DNA from: Alphaproteobacteria bacterium
Lineage (GTDB): Bacteria > Myxococcota_A > UBA796 > CAJQPC01
Length of the DNA stretch: 64,000 bases
Reading direction: 5' to 3'
NCBI GenBank assembly: GCA_020632795.1
Contig: JACKEV010000020.1
Location: forward strand, 153,117-217,116
Shown: piece after piece, positions 17,623-26,896 of the stretch
Layout of the letters: each line of letters begins with the position of its first letter
How positions within the stretch are numbered: position 1 is the first letter of the stretch
Translations under genes and position numbers: made by a program
The notes under the pieces: model-generated
The model's input: the letters and a program-made list of their open reading frames with translations, nothing else
Told to the model about the DNA's origin: nothing
The model's database searches: none

Positions 17623-19455
17623 ATGTCGATGCTCTTGCTGGTGCCGTTTGGCTGCTTCATCTCGGGCGACAAGCTGTGGGAGGCCGAGGACCCGGATGGG
17701 GATGAACATGCATGGACAGAGGACTGTGACAACAGCGATGGGTCTGTGTTGGTGCCGGGGGAATGGTACGTAGATGTCGACGGCGATGGATACGGGACCG
17801 GCACCCCGTTCTCGGCGTGTGAACAACCCTCAGGAACCGCCGTCGTAGGGGGAGACTGCGACGATGCGTCCGCTGAGACGTACCCCGGTGCAGCCCCACA
17901 GGACTCCGCCGAGGCCTGCATGAAGGATGCGGATGGGGATGGCTACGGAGATGCCGCCCCGTCAACCAGCGGCGTGGCCATCGGCACGGACTGCGACGAC
18001 GCGGCGGCAGCGGTGTACCCGGACGCACCGGAGATCTGTGACGACGGACTGCTGAATGACTGCAACGGCAGTATCGCGGAGGCACGCGAGGCCTGCGTCC
18101 CGCTGGGTCGCCTGGATATGTCTACGGCCGACTCAAAGCTCTACGGCGTCGAGGCGAGCGGTTACGCCGGCCGGGAGGTGGAGGGCATCGGCGACGTCGA
18201 CGGGGACGGCGTTGGGGAGATCCTGGTGTCCGCCGACACCTCGAACGGCGGCGGCGAGTCGTCCGGGGAGGTGTTCGTCATCAGCGGCGGGGCGCTCCGC
18301 GAGTTGCACCCCCTCGACGACCACCTAGCCCGATACGTGGGTGAGGCAGAGGACGACCGCGCCAGCTACGGCTTGGTGGGGCTGGGCTCCAGTGGTGATA
18401 CCGAGTACCTCGCCATCGGCGCGTTCAACAACGACACCGCGGCCTACGATGCTGGCGCGACCTACATCGTCGCTGTCGAGCAAGGCTCCTGGAGCCTGGG
18501 GCTCTCCTACGCGACCTACTACGGAGAGACTGCCACGGCCAGCTCCGGGGCAACCCTCGCCGCCCTGGGGATCGCCAATTCAGAGGGCCCCCCCGGGCTG
18601 CTTATCGGCGCAGATAGCGAAGACCCTGGTGAACCCTTTCACGCGGGAGCAGCCTACCTGGTCCTGGCCCCCCAACCCGGCGAGAGGAGCCTGTCCGAGG
18701 CCGATGCGAAGCTCATCGGCGCTGAGGAGAGCTCCGATGCGGGCCGCTCCGTGGCCGCATTGGACTTCGACGGCGACGGCCGGGTGGACTACGTCGTCGG
18801 CGCGCCATCGGAGGACGCGGGCGTAAACAACCGGGGCGCAGTGCACCTGGTGCTCGGTCCGGTCGGCGGCGAATTCCGGCTCTCCAGCTCGCATGCGGTG
18901 TGGCGCGGCGTCAACGAGGGCGACGGGGTAGGACGGGTGCTGGCGAGGCTCGGCGACCTCAACGACGATGGCTTCGAGGATCTGGCCATCGGCGTAGACA
19001 ACTTCGAATACGAGCAGGTCTCCAACACGGGTCTGGTGTGTATCGCATTGGGACACGCCGAGGTTCGGGGCGACTCCTCAACCATTCAGGAGTGTGATGC
19101 TCACGTTGTCGGCACTGTACAGAATCAGGAGGTAGGCCAAGCGGTCCAAGGCGCCTTTGACGCCGATCGGGACGGCGCGCTGGACCTGCTCATCGGAGGC
19201 GTAGGGGACGGCACGGGCGACACGGTAGCTTACCTGTTCTACAATCTGCCGCTCGACGGGAGCACGGTGATGGCCGAGGACGCGCACGTTCGCTTCCTCG
19301 CGGAGTCCGATGACTCTACCTCGGTGCTTGGGCTCGGGGTCTTGCCAGACCTCTCTGGCGACGGAGGGCCGACACTCCTGCTCGGCGTTCCACCGGACTC
19401 GGAGGTGGAGCCGAGGGCGGGAGCGGTGTTCGCGTTCCACTGGGAGGGATTGTGA
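17623..19455 (+). CDS. MopE/FG-GAP repeat lipoprotein
   Basis: 610 residues. Lipobox Cys at residue 11 (MSMLLLVPFGC), nearly the same leader as the protein at 16406. MopE-type segments (DGDGYGTG, GDCDDASAETYPGA, CDDGLLNDCNG) are followed by about seven FG-GAP repeats, several with intact DxDxDG loops (GIGDVDGDGVGE, LDFDGDGRVDYVVG). GAGGAGG lies upstream. Its neighbours are the exported protein and the kinase remnant, so the original operon has lost its kinase while the lipoprotein stays intact. Confidence 0.85.
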   Translation: MSMLLLVPFGCFISGDKLWEAEDPDGDEHAWTEDCDNSDGSVLVPGEWYVDVDGDGYGTGTPFSACEQPSGTAVVGGDCDDASAETYPGAAPQDSAEACMKDADGDGYGDAAPSTSGVAIGTDCDDAAAAVYPDAPEICDDGLLNDCNGSIAEAREACVPLGRLDMSTADSKLYGVEASGYAGREVEGIGDVDGDGVGEILVSADTSNGGGESSGEVFVISGGALRELHPLDDHLARYVGEAEDDRASYGLVGLGSSGDTEYLAIGAFNNDTAAYDAGATYIVAVEQGSWSLGLSYATYYGETATASSGATLAALGIANSEGPPGLLIGADSEDPGEPFHAGAAYLVLAPQPGERSLSEADAKLIGAEESSDAGRSVAALDFDGDGRVDYVVGAPSEDAGVNNRGAVHLVLGPVGGEFRLSSSHAVWRGVNEGDGVGRVLARLGDLNDDGFEDLAIGVDNFEYEQVSNTGLVCIALGHAEVRGDSSTIQECDAHVVGTVQNQEVGQAVQGAFDADRDGALDLLIGGVGDGTGDTVAYLFYNLPLDGSTVMAEDAHVRFLAESDDSTSVLGLGVLPDLSGDGGPTLLLGVPPDSEVEPRAGAVFAFHWEGL

Positions 19456-19706
19456 AGGGATCTACCCTCCGAATCAACTATGGCTGAGGCACGGCACCTG
19501 AAGCATCCCCTCATGTAGCCCCCAGGATGTCAAGGTCCCGCTTGTCGAGCATCGTCTCATCGCTGCAGGGGGAGGGGTTCGGGGAAGGGGGGCACGCCCC
19601 CCTCCCCGTACGCAGCGAGTGCATAGCTGCGAACCGGTGTGGGTGTCGTGGGCCGAGCCTCGCGACGAGGATGTTCGGGGGAGTTCCCTCCCGCCTCGCC
19701 CTCATA
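19456..19706. other. Intergenic region, no gene seen
   Basis: About 250 bp between the lipoprotein stop and the left end of the IS630 element. It is GC-rich with a strong inverted repeat around GGGGGGCACGCCCCCC (near 19590) that could act as a terminator. No supported gene. Confidence 0.4.
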
Positions 19707-20855
19707 TCAACCTGCGCTGAACTCAGGATCAGGATAGAAGTCGAAGATCTCCTTGCCACGGAGGTCAGATGGCACGCCGACTCACGGTAATCGATCACCT
19801 GGACGAGCCCGCCTTGGAGAGGCGGATGAAGGCGGCCAAGAAGGCGGACGCGTATGCGCAGTGGCAGGTCATCCTGCTGGCGATGCGAGGCCACAGCGCG
19901 CGGTCCATCAGCGAGCTCACCGGGGTATCCCGGAGCTGGTTGTTCGAGATCGTGCGTCGCTACAACGCGGAAGGCCCGGCCTCGATGGGCGACCGGCGCG
20001 CCAACAATCCTGGGGCAGCGCGCCTCTTGGATGAGGAGGGGCTGGTGGCGCTCGCTGAGGCCTTGGAGGGTCGTCCGGCCGACGGCGGTCTGTGGAGCGG
20101 TCGCCAGGTCGTGGACTGGATCCGGGAGCGCACGGGTCGGACGGTGGATGAGACCACGGCCTACCGGTACATGAAGCGGCTGGGCTATCGCCGACGCCGT
20201 CCTCGGCCCTCCCATGTTCAGGCCGACCCCGACGCCCAGGAGGACTTCAAACGCCGTGCCCTCCTGGAGGCTGTGGAGGACATCCGCACGAAGTACCCCG
20301 ACGCCGAGGTCGAGCTGTGGGCCCACGATGAGGCCCGTATCGGCCTCAAGCCGGTGTTGAGGGCGGTGTGGGCGCGCCGCGGACAGCCGCTCATCGCCCG
20401 GCAGCACCCCCGCTACAAGTGGCTCTACGTCTACGGGTTCGTCCGACCCGACACCGGCGATGTCCATTGGCAGCTCATGCCCTGCGTGAACAAGGCCGCC
20501 TGGGAGGTCTCCCTCGAGGAGTTCGCCCTGACCCAGGGCGTCGGGCCTGGCAAGCGGGTGGTCCTCGTGGTCGATGGCGCGGGCTGGCACACCGGGCAGA
20601 ACCTCAGGATCCCCGAGGGCATCCATCTGGTCTTCCTCCCGCCCTGTTCGCCTCAGCTCCAGCCTGCGGAGCGCCTCTGGCCCCTGACCCGGGAGGCGGT
20701 CGCGAACCGCCCATTCAGCACGCTCGACCAGCTCCAGGAGGTCCTGGCCCAGCGCCTGCGGTGTCTGGACAAGGCCACCGAGTTGATCCGTGGACTCACC
20801 CGGTTCCACTGGTGGCCATCACCCGCGTGAGAGTCTCTGGTTCATTGCAGGTTGG
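19707..20855 (+). mobile_element. IS630-family insertion sequence
   Basis: The transposase gene is bounded by imperfect inverted ends: TCAACCTGCGCTGAACTC after a TA at 19705-19706 on the left, and GGTTCATTGCAGGTTGG before a TA at 20856-20857 on the right. The flanking TA pair is the usual IS630/Tc1 target duplication. The element is about 1.15 kb. Its right flank is the end of an IS3-type element. Confidence 0.75.
19769..20830 (+). CDS. IS630-family DDE transposase
   Basis: 353 residues, full length for the family. N-terminal helix-turn-helix region (SARSISELTGVSRSWLFEIV) and winged-helix segment, then an RNase-H-like catalytic domain with the acidic triad visible as HDEAR, VVDGAGWH and QPAERLW. 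The start at 19769 is an ATG. No frameshift or stop is present, so it is probably functional. Catalyses cut-and-paste transposition into TA. Confidence 0.9.
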   Translation: MARRLTVIDHLDEPALERRMKAAKKADAYAQWQVILLAMRGHSARSISELTGVSRSWLFEIVRRYNAEGPASMGDRRANNPGAARLLDEEGLVALAEALEGRPADGGLWSGRQVVDWIRERTGRTVDETTAYRYMKRLGYRRRRPRPSHVQADPDAQEDFKRRALLEAVEDIRTKYPDAEVELWAHDEARIGLKPVLRAVWARRGQPLIARQHPRYKWLYVYGFVRPDTGDVHWQLMPCVNKAAWEVSLEEFALTQGVGPGKRVVLVVDGAGWHTGQNLRIPEGIHLVFLPPCSPQLQPAERLWPLTREAVANRPFSTLDQLQEVLAQRLRCLDKATELIRGLTRFHWWPSPA

Positions 20856-20982
20856 TATGAGTACCCCGCCTGCACCATCTCTACGAGCCGGCGGCGGTAC
20901 TCAGGGGGGTAGGTTTTTCTCGACATCGGGACACTCCGAATCCGAAGTTTGGGGGTGTCCACCAAAGCGGGTCAACTCCACA
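20819..20982 (-). mobile_element. 5' end remnant of an IS3-family element, cut by the IS630
   Basis: Reading left from 20982, the sequence has an IS3-like terminus (TGACCCGCTTTGGTGGACA) and then a short frame from ATG at 20926 beginning MSRKTYPPEYRRRLVEMVQA, which looks like the N-terminus of an OrfA transposase. The frame runs into the right end of the IS630 and stops. I could not recognise a continuation on the other side of the IS630. Confidence 0.5.
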
Positions 20983-21046
20983 AATAGACGGCGCCACCGT
21001 CCTCAACACCAACGTCGGAGTAAGGAGCGCTGACCAGGAGGCCACC

Positions 21047-21979
21047 CTATGACGGCTCGCCTGGTCCACCCATACCGGCAACAGCCCATCCCAAAAGGGC
21101 CTGCTCTTCTTCCCCTCGGATCTTGAACCCGGCGTCCGCGAGCGTTGGTCCTCCCGCTGGCGGCCCAAGCAGGACATAGGCGGCACCCGAGTTGGATACC
21201 TCTCCATCGTTGCCGTGGGCTCCAACCGCCAGATCCGCGAAGCCATCCCCATTCAGGTCTCCAATCCCTGCTACGGACATCCCGGCCTTGTCCTCCAGGG
21301 CCTCTCCGATGAACTTGCCGTCAGCATCCGCCAGCCCTCGTTCTTCTGGGAACTCGCAGAGGGCGCGAGACACAGCGAGGCTGCCACTACAATCGTTCAC
21401 CTTTCCATCGCGGCAGATCTCTTCTGCCCTGGGGAAGACATGGGGATCCTGGTCATCGCAATCCTCCCCGGCGATCCCATTAGCATTGGGGTTCTCGGCA
21501 GATGCCCACCCGTCTCCATCAGCGTCATAGTCGTTGTCCCCACCACAATCTTGATCTGTACCATCGTACCAGACCTCGGCCGCACCGGGGTAGCTGTGGT
21601 GGTCATCGTCGTCGCAGTCTTGTGCGGTCCCGTATCCATCCCGGTCCAGATCGTCGTCTGGAGTGTCTGAATCGCAGTCGTCGTCTGCACCGTTGTAGGG
21701 GATCTCCTCGGCCTCAGGACTGACCGCTGGATCGGAATCGTCGCAATCAGATCCCGGCTCGAGTGGCGCTTCAACGTCAATATCGCCGAAGCCATCCCCG
21801 TCAGCGTCACGCATGCACAGGCTGGTTGAGTCCTTCTCTGCTGCTCCTGGGAATGTGGAGCCGGCCCGGTTGTCGCAGTCCCTCGCCCAGCCATACCCAT
21901 CCCCATCGGGATCGTCCGCCTCAGTGCGCTTCTCCTCGAAGATGAAGCAGCCGAGCAGCATTAGGATGAGCAGCGGCAT
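21047..21979 (-). pseudogene. 3'-truncated MopE/FG-GAP lipoprotein gene
   Basis: ATG at 21979 gives a lipoprotein leader (MPLLILMLLGC) and five MopE-type segments (DCDDSDPAVSPEAEE, GADDDCDSDTPDDDLD). One complete FG-GAP repeat (GIGDLNGDGFADLAVGA) is followed by a second that breaks off after AVAGMGG, and a foreign tail of a few residues leads to the stop. Paralogues carry six or more further repeats, so about half the protein is missing. The break lies about 65 bp from the IS3 end, which is the likely cause. Confidence 0.8.
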
Positions 21980-22097
21980 GGGGCGTGTCCTCTTCCTTCC
22001 CGCGCGCCCCGTGGGAGCGGGCATCCTGGAGAGTTTACCTCTGACCAGCGGAAGTTGTAGGATATCTGCCATCCAACTGGACGGGAGCTGGACGACC
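21980..22097. promoter_or_regulatory. Divergent promoter region, duplicate of the one at 16.4 kb
   Basis: Contains AGAGTTTACCTCT at 22030-22042 followed by GACC, as at 16458, between a leftward lipoprotein gene and a rightward exported-protein gene. The arrangement and sequence show that the whole divergent unit was duplicated. Confidence 0.4.
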
Positions 22098-23003
22098 TTG
22101 ACGACCTTGAGAGACCAAGCAGGCGCGCTGCTGCTGCTGCTGGGGGCGCTCTCCTACGGGCCAGCCATCGCCGGCGACTGCCCCACAACCACCACCAGCG
22201 CCGAGGTCGGCGCGCACGCCAACGCCGCCGCAGTCGCCTTCTTCGAGACCTCCGACCGCGAGGCCTTCCAGTCTTCCCTGAGCGCGGTGCAGGAGGGCAT
22301 CCCCTGCCTCGGCGAGCCCATCGCCCGGGAAGACGCGGCGCAGGTCCACCTGGCTGGCGCGCTGGAGGCCGTCACCCAGCAGCGCGACGACGACGTGGTC
22401 CGCGCCCTGCGCGCGGCCGTCAACGCGGACCCGGGCTTCTCCCTGTCCGACGCCCAGGCCCCCGAGGGGAGCCCCCTGCGATTGGCCCTCGACGAAGCCC
22501 GGCGCCCATCGACCGGAGCGGTCGGCCAACTCGACGCGCCCGCATGCGTGTCCTTGGTGGTGGACGGGCAGGCCTCGACCATCTGGAGCGCCGACCGCCC
22601 CGCCATCCTCCAGCCCCTGGGCCCGGATGGAGACCTGCTCTGGAGTCGCCTGGTCGCCGCCGGGGAGCGACCCCCGACCGTCACGGTGAGCTGCCCCAAC
22701 GACCTCGCGTCCCGCTCCGCCCCCCGGGAGCGAAGCTCGCCGGTGGCGAAGGCGCTCCTGGGCGGCGGGACGGTCGTCGCGGCCGGAGCCGCGGGCGCAT
22801 TCTGGTGGAGGGCCGCCGCGGCCAAGGGGCAGTTCGACGCCTTCGCGGACGCCGTGGAGGCGAACGACTTCGACACCCTCAACGCCCTCGACAGCGACTA
22901 CCCCGAGCAGCTCCAGGGCCGCGCGAACGCCTTCAGCACCGCCGCCATCGGAGCTGGCGTCGTGGCCGCTGGCCTCGGCACCGCGCTGGTGATCACCTGG
23001 TGA
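22098..23003 (+). CDS. Exported protein with C-terminal membrane segments, kinase-cassette partner
   Basis: 301 residues from TTG at 22098, chosen by alignment with the ATG of its duplicate at 16519. The leader (GALLLLLGALSYGPAIAGD) is a Sec signal peptide that differs from the duplicate, while the body is nearly identical, with about a dozen substitutions. Two hydrophobic segments near the end anchor it. GTGA overlap with the kinase start shows translational coupling. Function not recognised; its constant place upstream of the receptor kinase suggests that it works with it at the inner membrane. Confidence 0.7.
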   Translation: MTTLRDQAGALLLLLGALSYGPAIAGDCPTTTTSAEVGAHANAAAVAFFETSDREAFQSSLSAVQEGIPCLGEPIAREDAAQVHLAGALEAVTQQRDDDVVRALRAAVNADPGFSLSDAQAPEGSPLRLALDEARRPSTGAVGQLDAPACVSLVVDGQASTIWSADRPAILQPLGPDGDLLWSRLVAAGERPPTVTVSCPNDLASRSAPRERSSPVAKALLGGGTVVAAGAAGAFWWRAAAAKGQFDAFADAVEANDFDTLNALDSDYPEQLQGRANAFSTAAIGAGVVAAGLGTALVITW

Positions 23004-24886
23004 CGCCGCAGGGCCAGCAGTTCCACATCTTGTCCTGCATCGGCAAGGGCGGCTTCGGCGAGGTCTATCGGGCCCGCAAAGTCGGGGACGGCGGCTTCCG
23101 CAAGGACGTCGCCCTCAAGGTCCTCAACACCAACATGGCCCAGGTCGACGACGTCGCCCGTCGCCTCAAGGACGAAGCGCGCATCCTGGGTCTGCTCAAC
23201 CACCGGGCCATCGTGAAGGTGGACCTCCTCGCGCAGTTGGAGGGCCGCTGGACCGTCGTCATGGAGTTCGTCGAGGGGGCGGACCTCAAGGAGATCCTCA
23301 AGGCGAACGGGCGGCTGCCCCTGGGGGCCGCGCTGGAGGTCTGCCAGGAGGTGGCCAGCGCCCTGGACTACGCCTACAACCACAAGGTCGACGACCCCGA
23401 GCACCCGGAGCGGGGCCGCAGGCCGCTCCACCTGCTGCACCGGGACATCAAGCCCTCGAACATCCAGCTCACGGCGCACGGCGACGTGAAGGTGCTCGAC
23501 TTCGGCATCGCGCGGGCCGAGTTCGACAGCCGCGAGGCGGTCACCCGGACCAACATGTTCCTCACCAAGGAATACGCGGCTCCTGAACGCCTGAGCGGCA
23601 AGGAGCACCCCGGCGGCGACGTGTTCTCCCTCGGGGCGGTGCTCTACGAGCTGATCACAGGCGGGCGACTCAACCTGCTGGGCCCGGCCGTGGAAGCGCT
23701 GATGAGGGGCGAGCGGGGCTTCAGCCTGGCGTCCTACCAGCAGACGCGGATGGCCGGGGTCCGGGAGGCCCTGGCGCAGGTCGACGGCGTGAACGACGCG
23801 CTGGTCGAGTTGATCGTTCGAACCCTCGCCTGGAGCCCGGAGCCTCGCCCTAGCGCGCGAGAGTTCAAGAACGCGCTGCGGCGCCTGGTCCGAGAGCTTG
23901 GCGAGGGCGAGAGCCTGGGGGAGTGGGCGGAGCGCGTGGTCAGCCCGCTGGTCGAAGTGAAGCGGGCAGCGATGGCGGCCTCCCCTGCTGGAGAGAGCGG
24001 CGCGCCCGGGGGCGAGCTGGCGGGCCGTACCGTCGTCACCGACGGTCGCACCTTCAACCTCGTGCCGGCCGAGACGCAAATTGACCGGACCACCCTCCTG
24101 GACCTGGACGAGCCGAGCAGCGCGTGGTCCATCGAGCAGAGTCGCCTGAGCGGCGAGGTGCTGCCGCCGACGGAGGCGGTGGGGAGGGCGGTGCCGGAGC
24201 CCACGCTTCGGGAGGTGCCCCAGGAAGCGCCCCCTGTGGTCGTACCCGGCCGGCGCTGGCCTGTGTTCGCCCTCGTGGGCACCATGCTTCTTCTCGGCGC
24301 CTGTGCGGGGTTCGGGGGCCTCGTCTGGTGGGGACTGCCAAGCGCGCCGATGGCCGATGCCGTGACCGAAGAGGTCTCGCCCCCAGACCCCGGAGCCGTA
24401 GAGCCTGAGCCCTCCGCACAGCCCGTAGCGGAACCTCGCATGGAGAACACGGAGGGGTCTTCGAGTCCGCCCGAGGAGCAGATCAAGCGGCCTTCCGCGC
24501 CGAAGACCGGGGCTCCGGTGGCAAAGGAGAACGGCGCGGCCCCTGCGCCTCATACCACGCCGGAACCGTCGACCTCGTCCAGCCCCTGGGACACGCCGGT
24601 CACCGAGCCAGAGCCGAAGAAAGTGGTCGTCAGGCCCAGGCCCGCAGCAGCCTCAACGGGGAGGGTCAGCGTCTCCGGCGACGCGAAGGCGATCGTGCTC
24701 CAGGGCGACGGGGGGCGCTTCGAGTTCGGGGCGCCGGGGCAGTCGGTGCCGGTGGGGGAGTACGAGCTGCGGGCGCGGTGGGCGGATGGGACGCTGTCAC
24801 GGTCTCAGGGGGTCTTCACCGTGGCCCCGAGCGGCGTATTCTCCATCAACTGCACCTCGTGGAACTTCACATGTTTGAAGAAGTAG
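23000..24886 (+). CDS. Transmembrane Ser/Thr protein kinase
   Basis: 628 residues from GTG, coupled to the previous gene. N-terminal Hanks-type kinase domain, residues 1-~290: P-loop GKGGFGEVY, VAIK-type Lys in DVALKVL, HRDIKPSN catalytic loop, DFG (LDFGIAR) and APE (YAAPERL). All key residues are present, so it should be active in the cytoplasm. A long linker follows, then one membrane helix (WPVFALVGTMLLLGACAGFGGLVWW, around residue 430), a Pro/Glu-rich periplasmic stalk and a C-terminal beta domain of about 70 residues with two Cys. The tail domain matches the gene fragment at 1-501. The next lipoprotein gene overlaps its last 16 bases. Probably a receptor kinase whose outer domain reads the cassette's exported proteins. 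Confidence 0.9.
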   Translation: MTPQGQQFHILSCIGKGGFGEVYRARKVGDGGFRKDVALKVLNTNMAQVDDVARRLKDEARILGLLNHRAIVKVDLLAQLEGRWTVVMEFVEGADLKEILKANGRLPLGAALEVCQEVASALDYAYNHKVDDPEHPERGRRPLHLLHRDIKPSNIQLTAHGDVKVLDFGIARAEFDSREAVTRTNMFLTKEYAAPERLSGKEHPGGDVFSLGAVLYELITGGRLNLLGPAVEALMRGERGFSLASYQQTRMAGVREALAQVDGVNDALVELIVRTLAWSPEPRPSAREFKNALRRLVRELGEGESLGEWAERVVSPLVEVKRAAMAASPAGESGAPGGELAGRTVVTDGRTFNLVPAETQIDRTTLLDLDEPSSAWSIEQSRLSGEVLPPTEAVGRAVPEPTLREVPQEAPPVVVPGRRWPVFALVGTMLLLGACAGFGGLVWWGLPSAPMADAVTEEVSPPDPGAVEPEPSAQPVAEPRMENTEGSSSPPEEQIKRPSAPKTGAPVAKENGAAPAPHTTPEPSTSSSPWDTPVTEPEPKKVVVRPRPAAASTGRVSVSGDAKAIVLQGDGGRFEFGAPGQSVPVGEYELRARWADGTLSRSQGVFTVAPSGVFSINCTSWNFTCLKK

Positions 24887-26718
24887 GCAAGAGACTGACT
24901 GTGGTTGTTCTGCTGGGGGTCGTGGCGGGGCAGGGCTGCTACATCAGCGACCACAAGGTCGGGGAAGCTGGGGACCCGGATGAGGACGCCTCGGCGTGGA
25001 CTGAGGACTGCGACAACGCAGATGACCAAACGAACCCGGAGGTTGACGAGATTCCCTACAACGGCGTCGACGACGACTGCGACGAGAACACGCCGGACGA
25101 TGACCTTGATGGGGATGGTTACCTGCTCGAAGAGGACTGTGACGACGAGGATGCAGGCCGTCATCCCGGACAGGCTGATCCGCACTGTGATGGCTCTGAC
25201 CAGAACTGCGATGGAATGGACGGCGTCGATGCGGACGGTGATGGCTGGGCGGTGAACGCGCTGGAGTCTTGTGATGAGGCCGATTGCGACGACTCGAACC
25301 CTGCTCGCTATCCTGGAGCAGCCGAGGAATGTGGCGATTCCGTGGTGAATGACTGCGGAGGGTCTGAGCAAGCAAGCTGGTCAGAGTGTTTCTGGAGCAC
25401 ATATAGTGATTTGAACGATCTACCTGTCCAATTGCACGGTGAAGGAGACGAAGATCGGGTGGGGAATGTACTCAGCTCCGCGAACGTCGATGGCCTGGGG
25501 GGGGAAGAGCTGATCGTGGGGGCCAAACTGTATGGTGAAGATGCCGATCTGAATCGTGGTGCCACATATGTAATTTCAGGAGCGGCCTTGCGGTCAGGAA
25601 GAGTCGACACCCACCTCAAGATCGTCGGGGAAGAGATCCAAGACTACGCCGGGAGCGACGTTGCCGGACTGGGGGATATCGACCAGGATGGACTGGACGA
25701 GCTTGTTGTGGGAGCATACGGCAACGACGCTGCGGTCAGCAACGGGGGAGCCGTCTATCTCTTGTCTGGAGCAGACCTCTCATTGGGACTTCCAGGAGCC
25801 AGATTGACCATCATCGGTGACCGGGAGGAGCAGGAGTTGGGCAAGGTTATCGCGACCCTTGGTGACGATCTGCTCCTTGGTGATTCGCACGCTGCGGGTG
25901 GAGCCGGCTCCGTACTGATGTTTGAGAGCAACAGGACAGGCATCGTTGACGCCAGTGACGCGGACAGCGTCATCGTTGGCGAAGGCTCGGGAGTTCTGAC
26001 GTTAGGATACTGGGTCTTCGACGGAGCTGACGTTCTGGACGACGATGGGATTGACGACCTGATTCTCGGTGACGATGTAAACGGAGGCTTGATCATCCTC
26101 AAGGGGCCCATTTCTGACTACGTGGAAGTCGCCTACTTGCCGGACTCTGACACCAGTTTCTGGTATCGAGAGTCGGATGATCGAGGAGTGGAGCACTGTG
26201 TCGAATCAGGCGACATAGACGGAGACGGCAGTCTGGACGTTGTTGTAGGTGCTCCCTACTTCGAGCAGGAGTCCGGGACTGTAGGGGCTGTCTACATCCT
26301 GGGAGACCCTTCGGGTGACCATTCGCTGGCTGAGGCCTCGGCGGTGCTGTACGGCGAACAACCTGGTGACAGATTCGGCAGCTCCGTTGCCATCGTTGGC
26401 ACGAACCTGCTCGATATGAATGCAGATGGAACACCGGAACTTCTTGTCGGTGCGCGAACGTACGAGCGTGATGGTCAGTCAGCGGCCAGGGGTGCGGCCT
26501 ATCTGATCACAGACGTGCCATCAGCAGGGCGGCAGGTCGTAGACTCTTCGGTGGTTCTACCCGGATCAGGGGTAGGAGACAACGCTGGTTCGGCAGTCAT
26601 TGGCGGGCTGGATCTGAACGCGGATGCATTCGCTGACTTCGCCGTGGCGGCAGAGCATTCTGATGTGGCCGTTGATAACGCAGGCACGATCCACATTGGA
26701 TTCGGTGGCGGCTGGTGA
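24871..26718 (+). CDS. MopE/FG-GAP repeat lipoprotein
   Basis: 615 residues. A signal segment (LTVVVLLGVVAGQGC) ends at a likely lipidated Cys. MopE-type motifs (GVDDDCDENTPDDDLDGDG, CDGSDQNCDGMDG) are followed by six or more FG-GAP-like repeats, some degenerate (VFDGADVLDDDGIDDLILG). ATG at 24871 overlaps the kinase gene end, so the two are co-translated. The 3' two thirds is less GC-rich than its surroundings, hinting at a different history from the kinase. Confidence 0.85.
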   Translation: MFEEVGKRLTVVVLLGVVAGQGCYISDHKVGEAGDPDEDASAWTEDCDNADDQTNPEVDEIPYNGVDDDCDENTPDDDLDGDGYLLEEDCDDEDAGRHPGQADPHCDGSDQNCDGMDGVDADGDGWAVNALESCDEADCDDSNPARYPGAAEECGDSVVNDCGGSEQASWSECFWSTYSDLNDLPVQLHGEGDEDRVGNVLSSANVDGLGGEELIVGAKLYGEDADLNRGATYVISGAALRSGRVDTHLKIVGEEIQDYAGSDVAGLGDIDQDGLDELVVGAYGNDAAVSNGGAVYLLSGADLSLGLPGARLTIIGDREEQELGKVIATLGDDLLLGDSHAAGGAGSVLMFESNRTGIVDASDADSVIVGEGSGVLTLGYWVFDGADVLDDDGIDDLILGDDVNGGLIILKGPISDYVEVAYLPDSDTSFWYRESDDRGVEHCVESGDIDGDGSLDVVVGAPYFEQESGTVGAVYILGDPSGDHSLAEASAVLYGEQPGDRFGSSVAIVGTNLLDMNADGTPELLVGARTYERDGQSAARGAAYLITDVPSAGRQVVDSSVVLPGSGVGDNAGSAVIGGLDLNADAFADFAVAAEHSDVAVDNAGTIHIGFGGGW

Positions 26719-26896
26719 CGATGCTCCTCTGTTGAGACCCATGCCGCTCCGATCAGCCTTGCGGCAGGTGACCGTCTCCGGGTCGTGGACTCAGCGCTGT
26801 GGGTGATCGAGGACTCCTGACTCTGGGAACGGAGCACGTCGTGGAGTTGCCCCCCGCCCCCTCCCCGCGATACCCCACCAACATCCGGGGACCTCC

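Noticed and set aside
19456..19706. Continuation of the IS3 transposase on the far side of the IS630
   Set aside because: Reading across the joined TA site gives no recognisable OrfA continuation in any frame.
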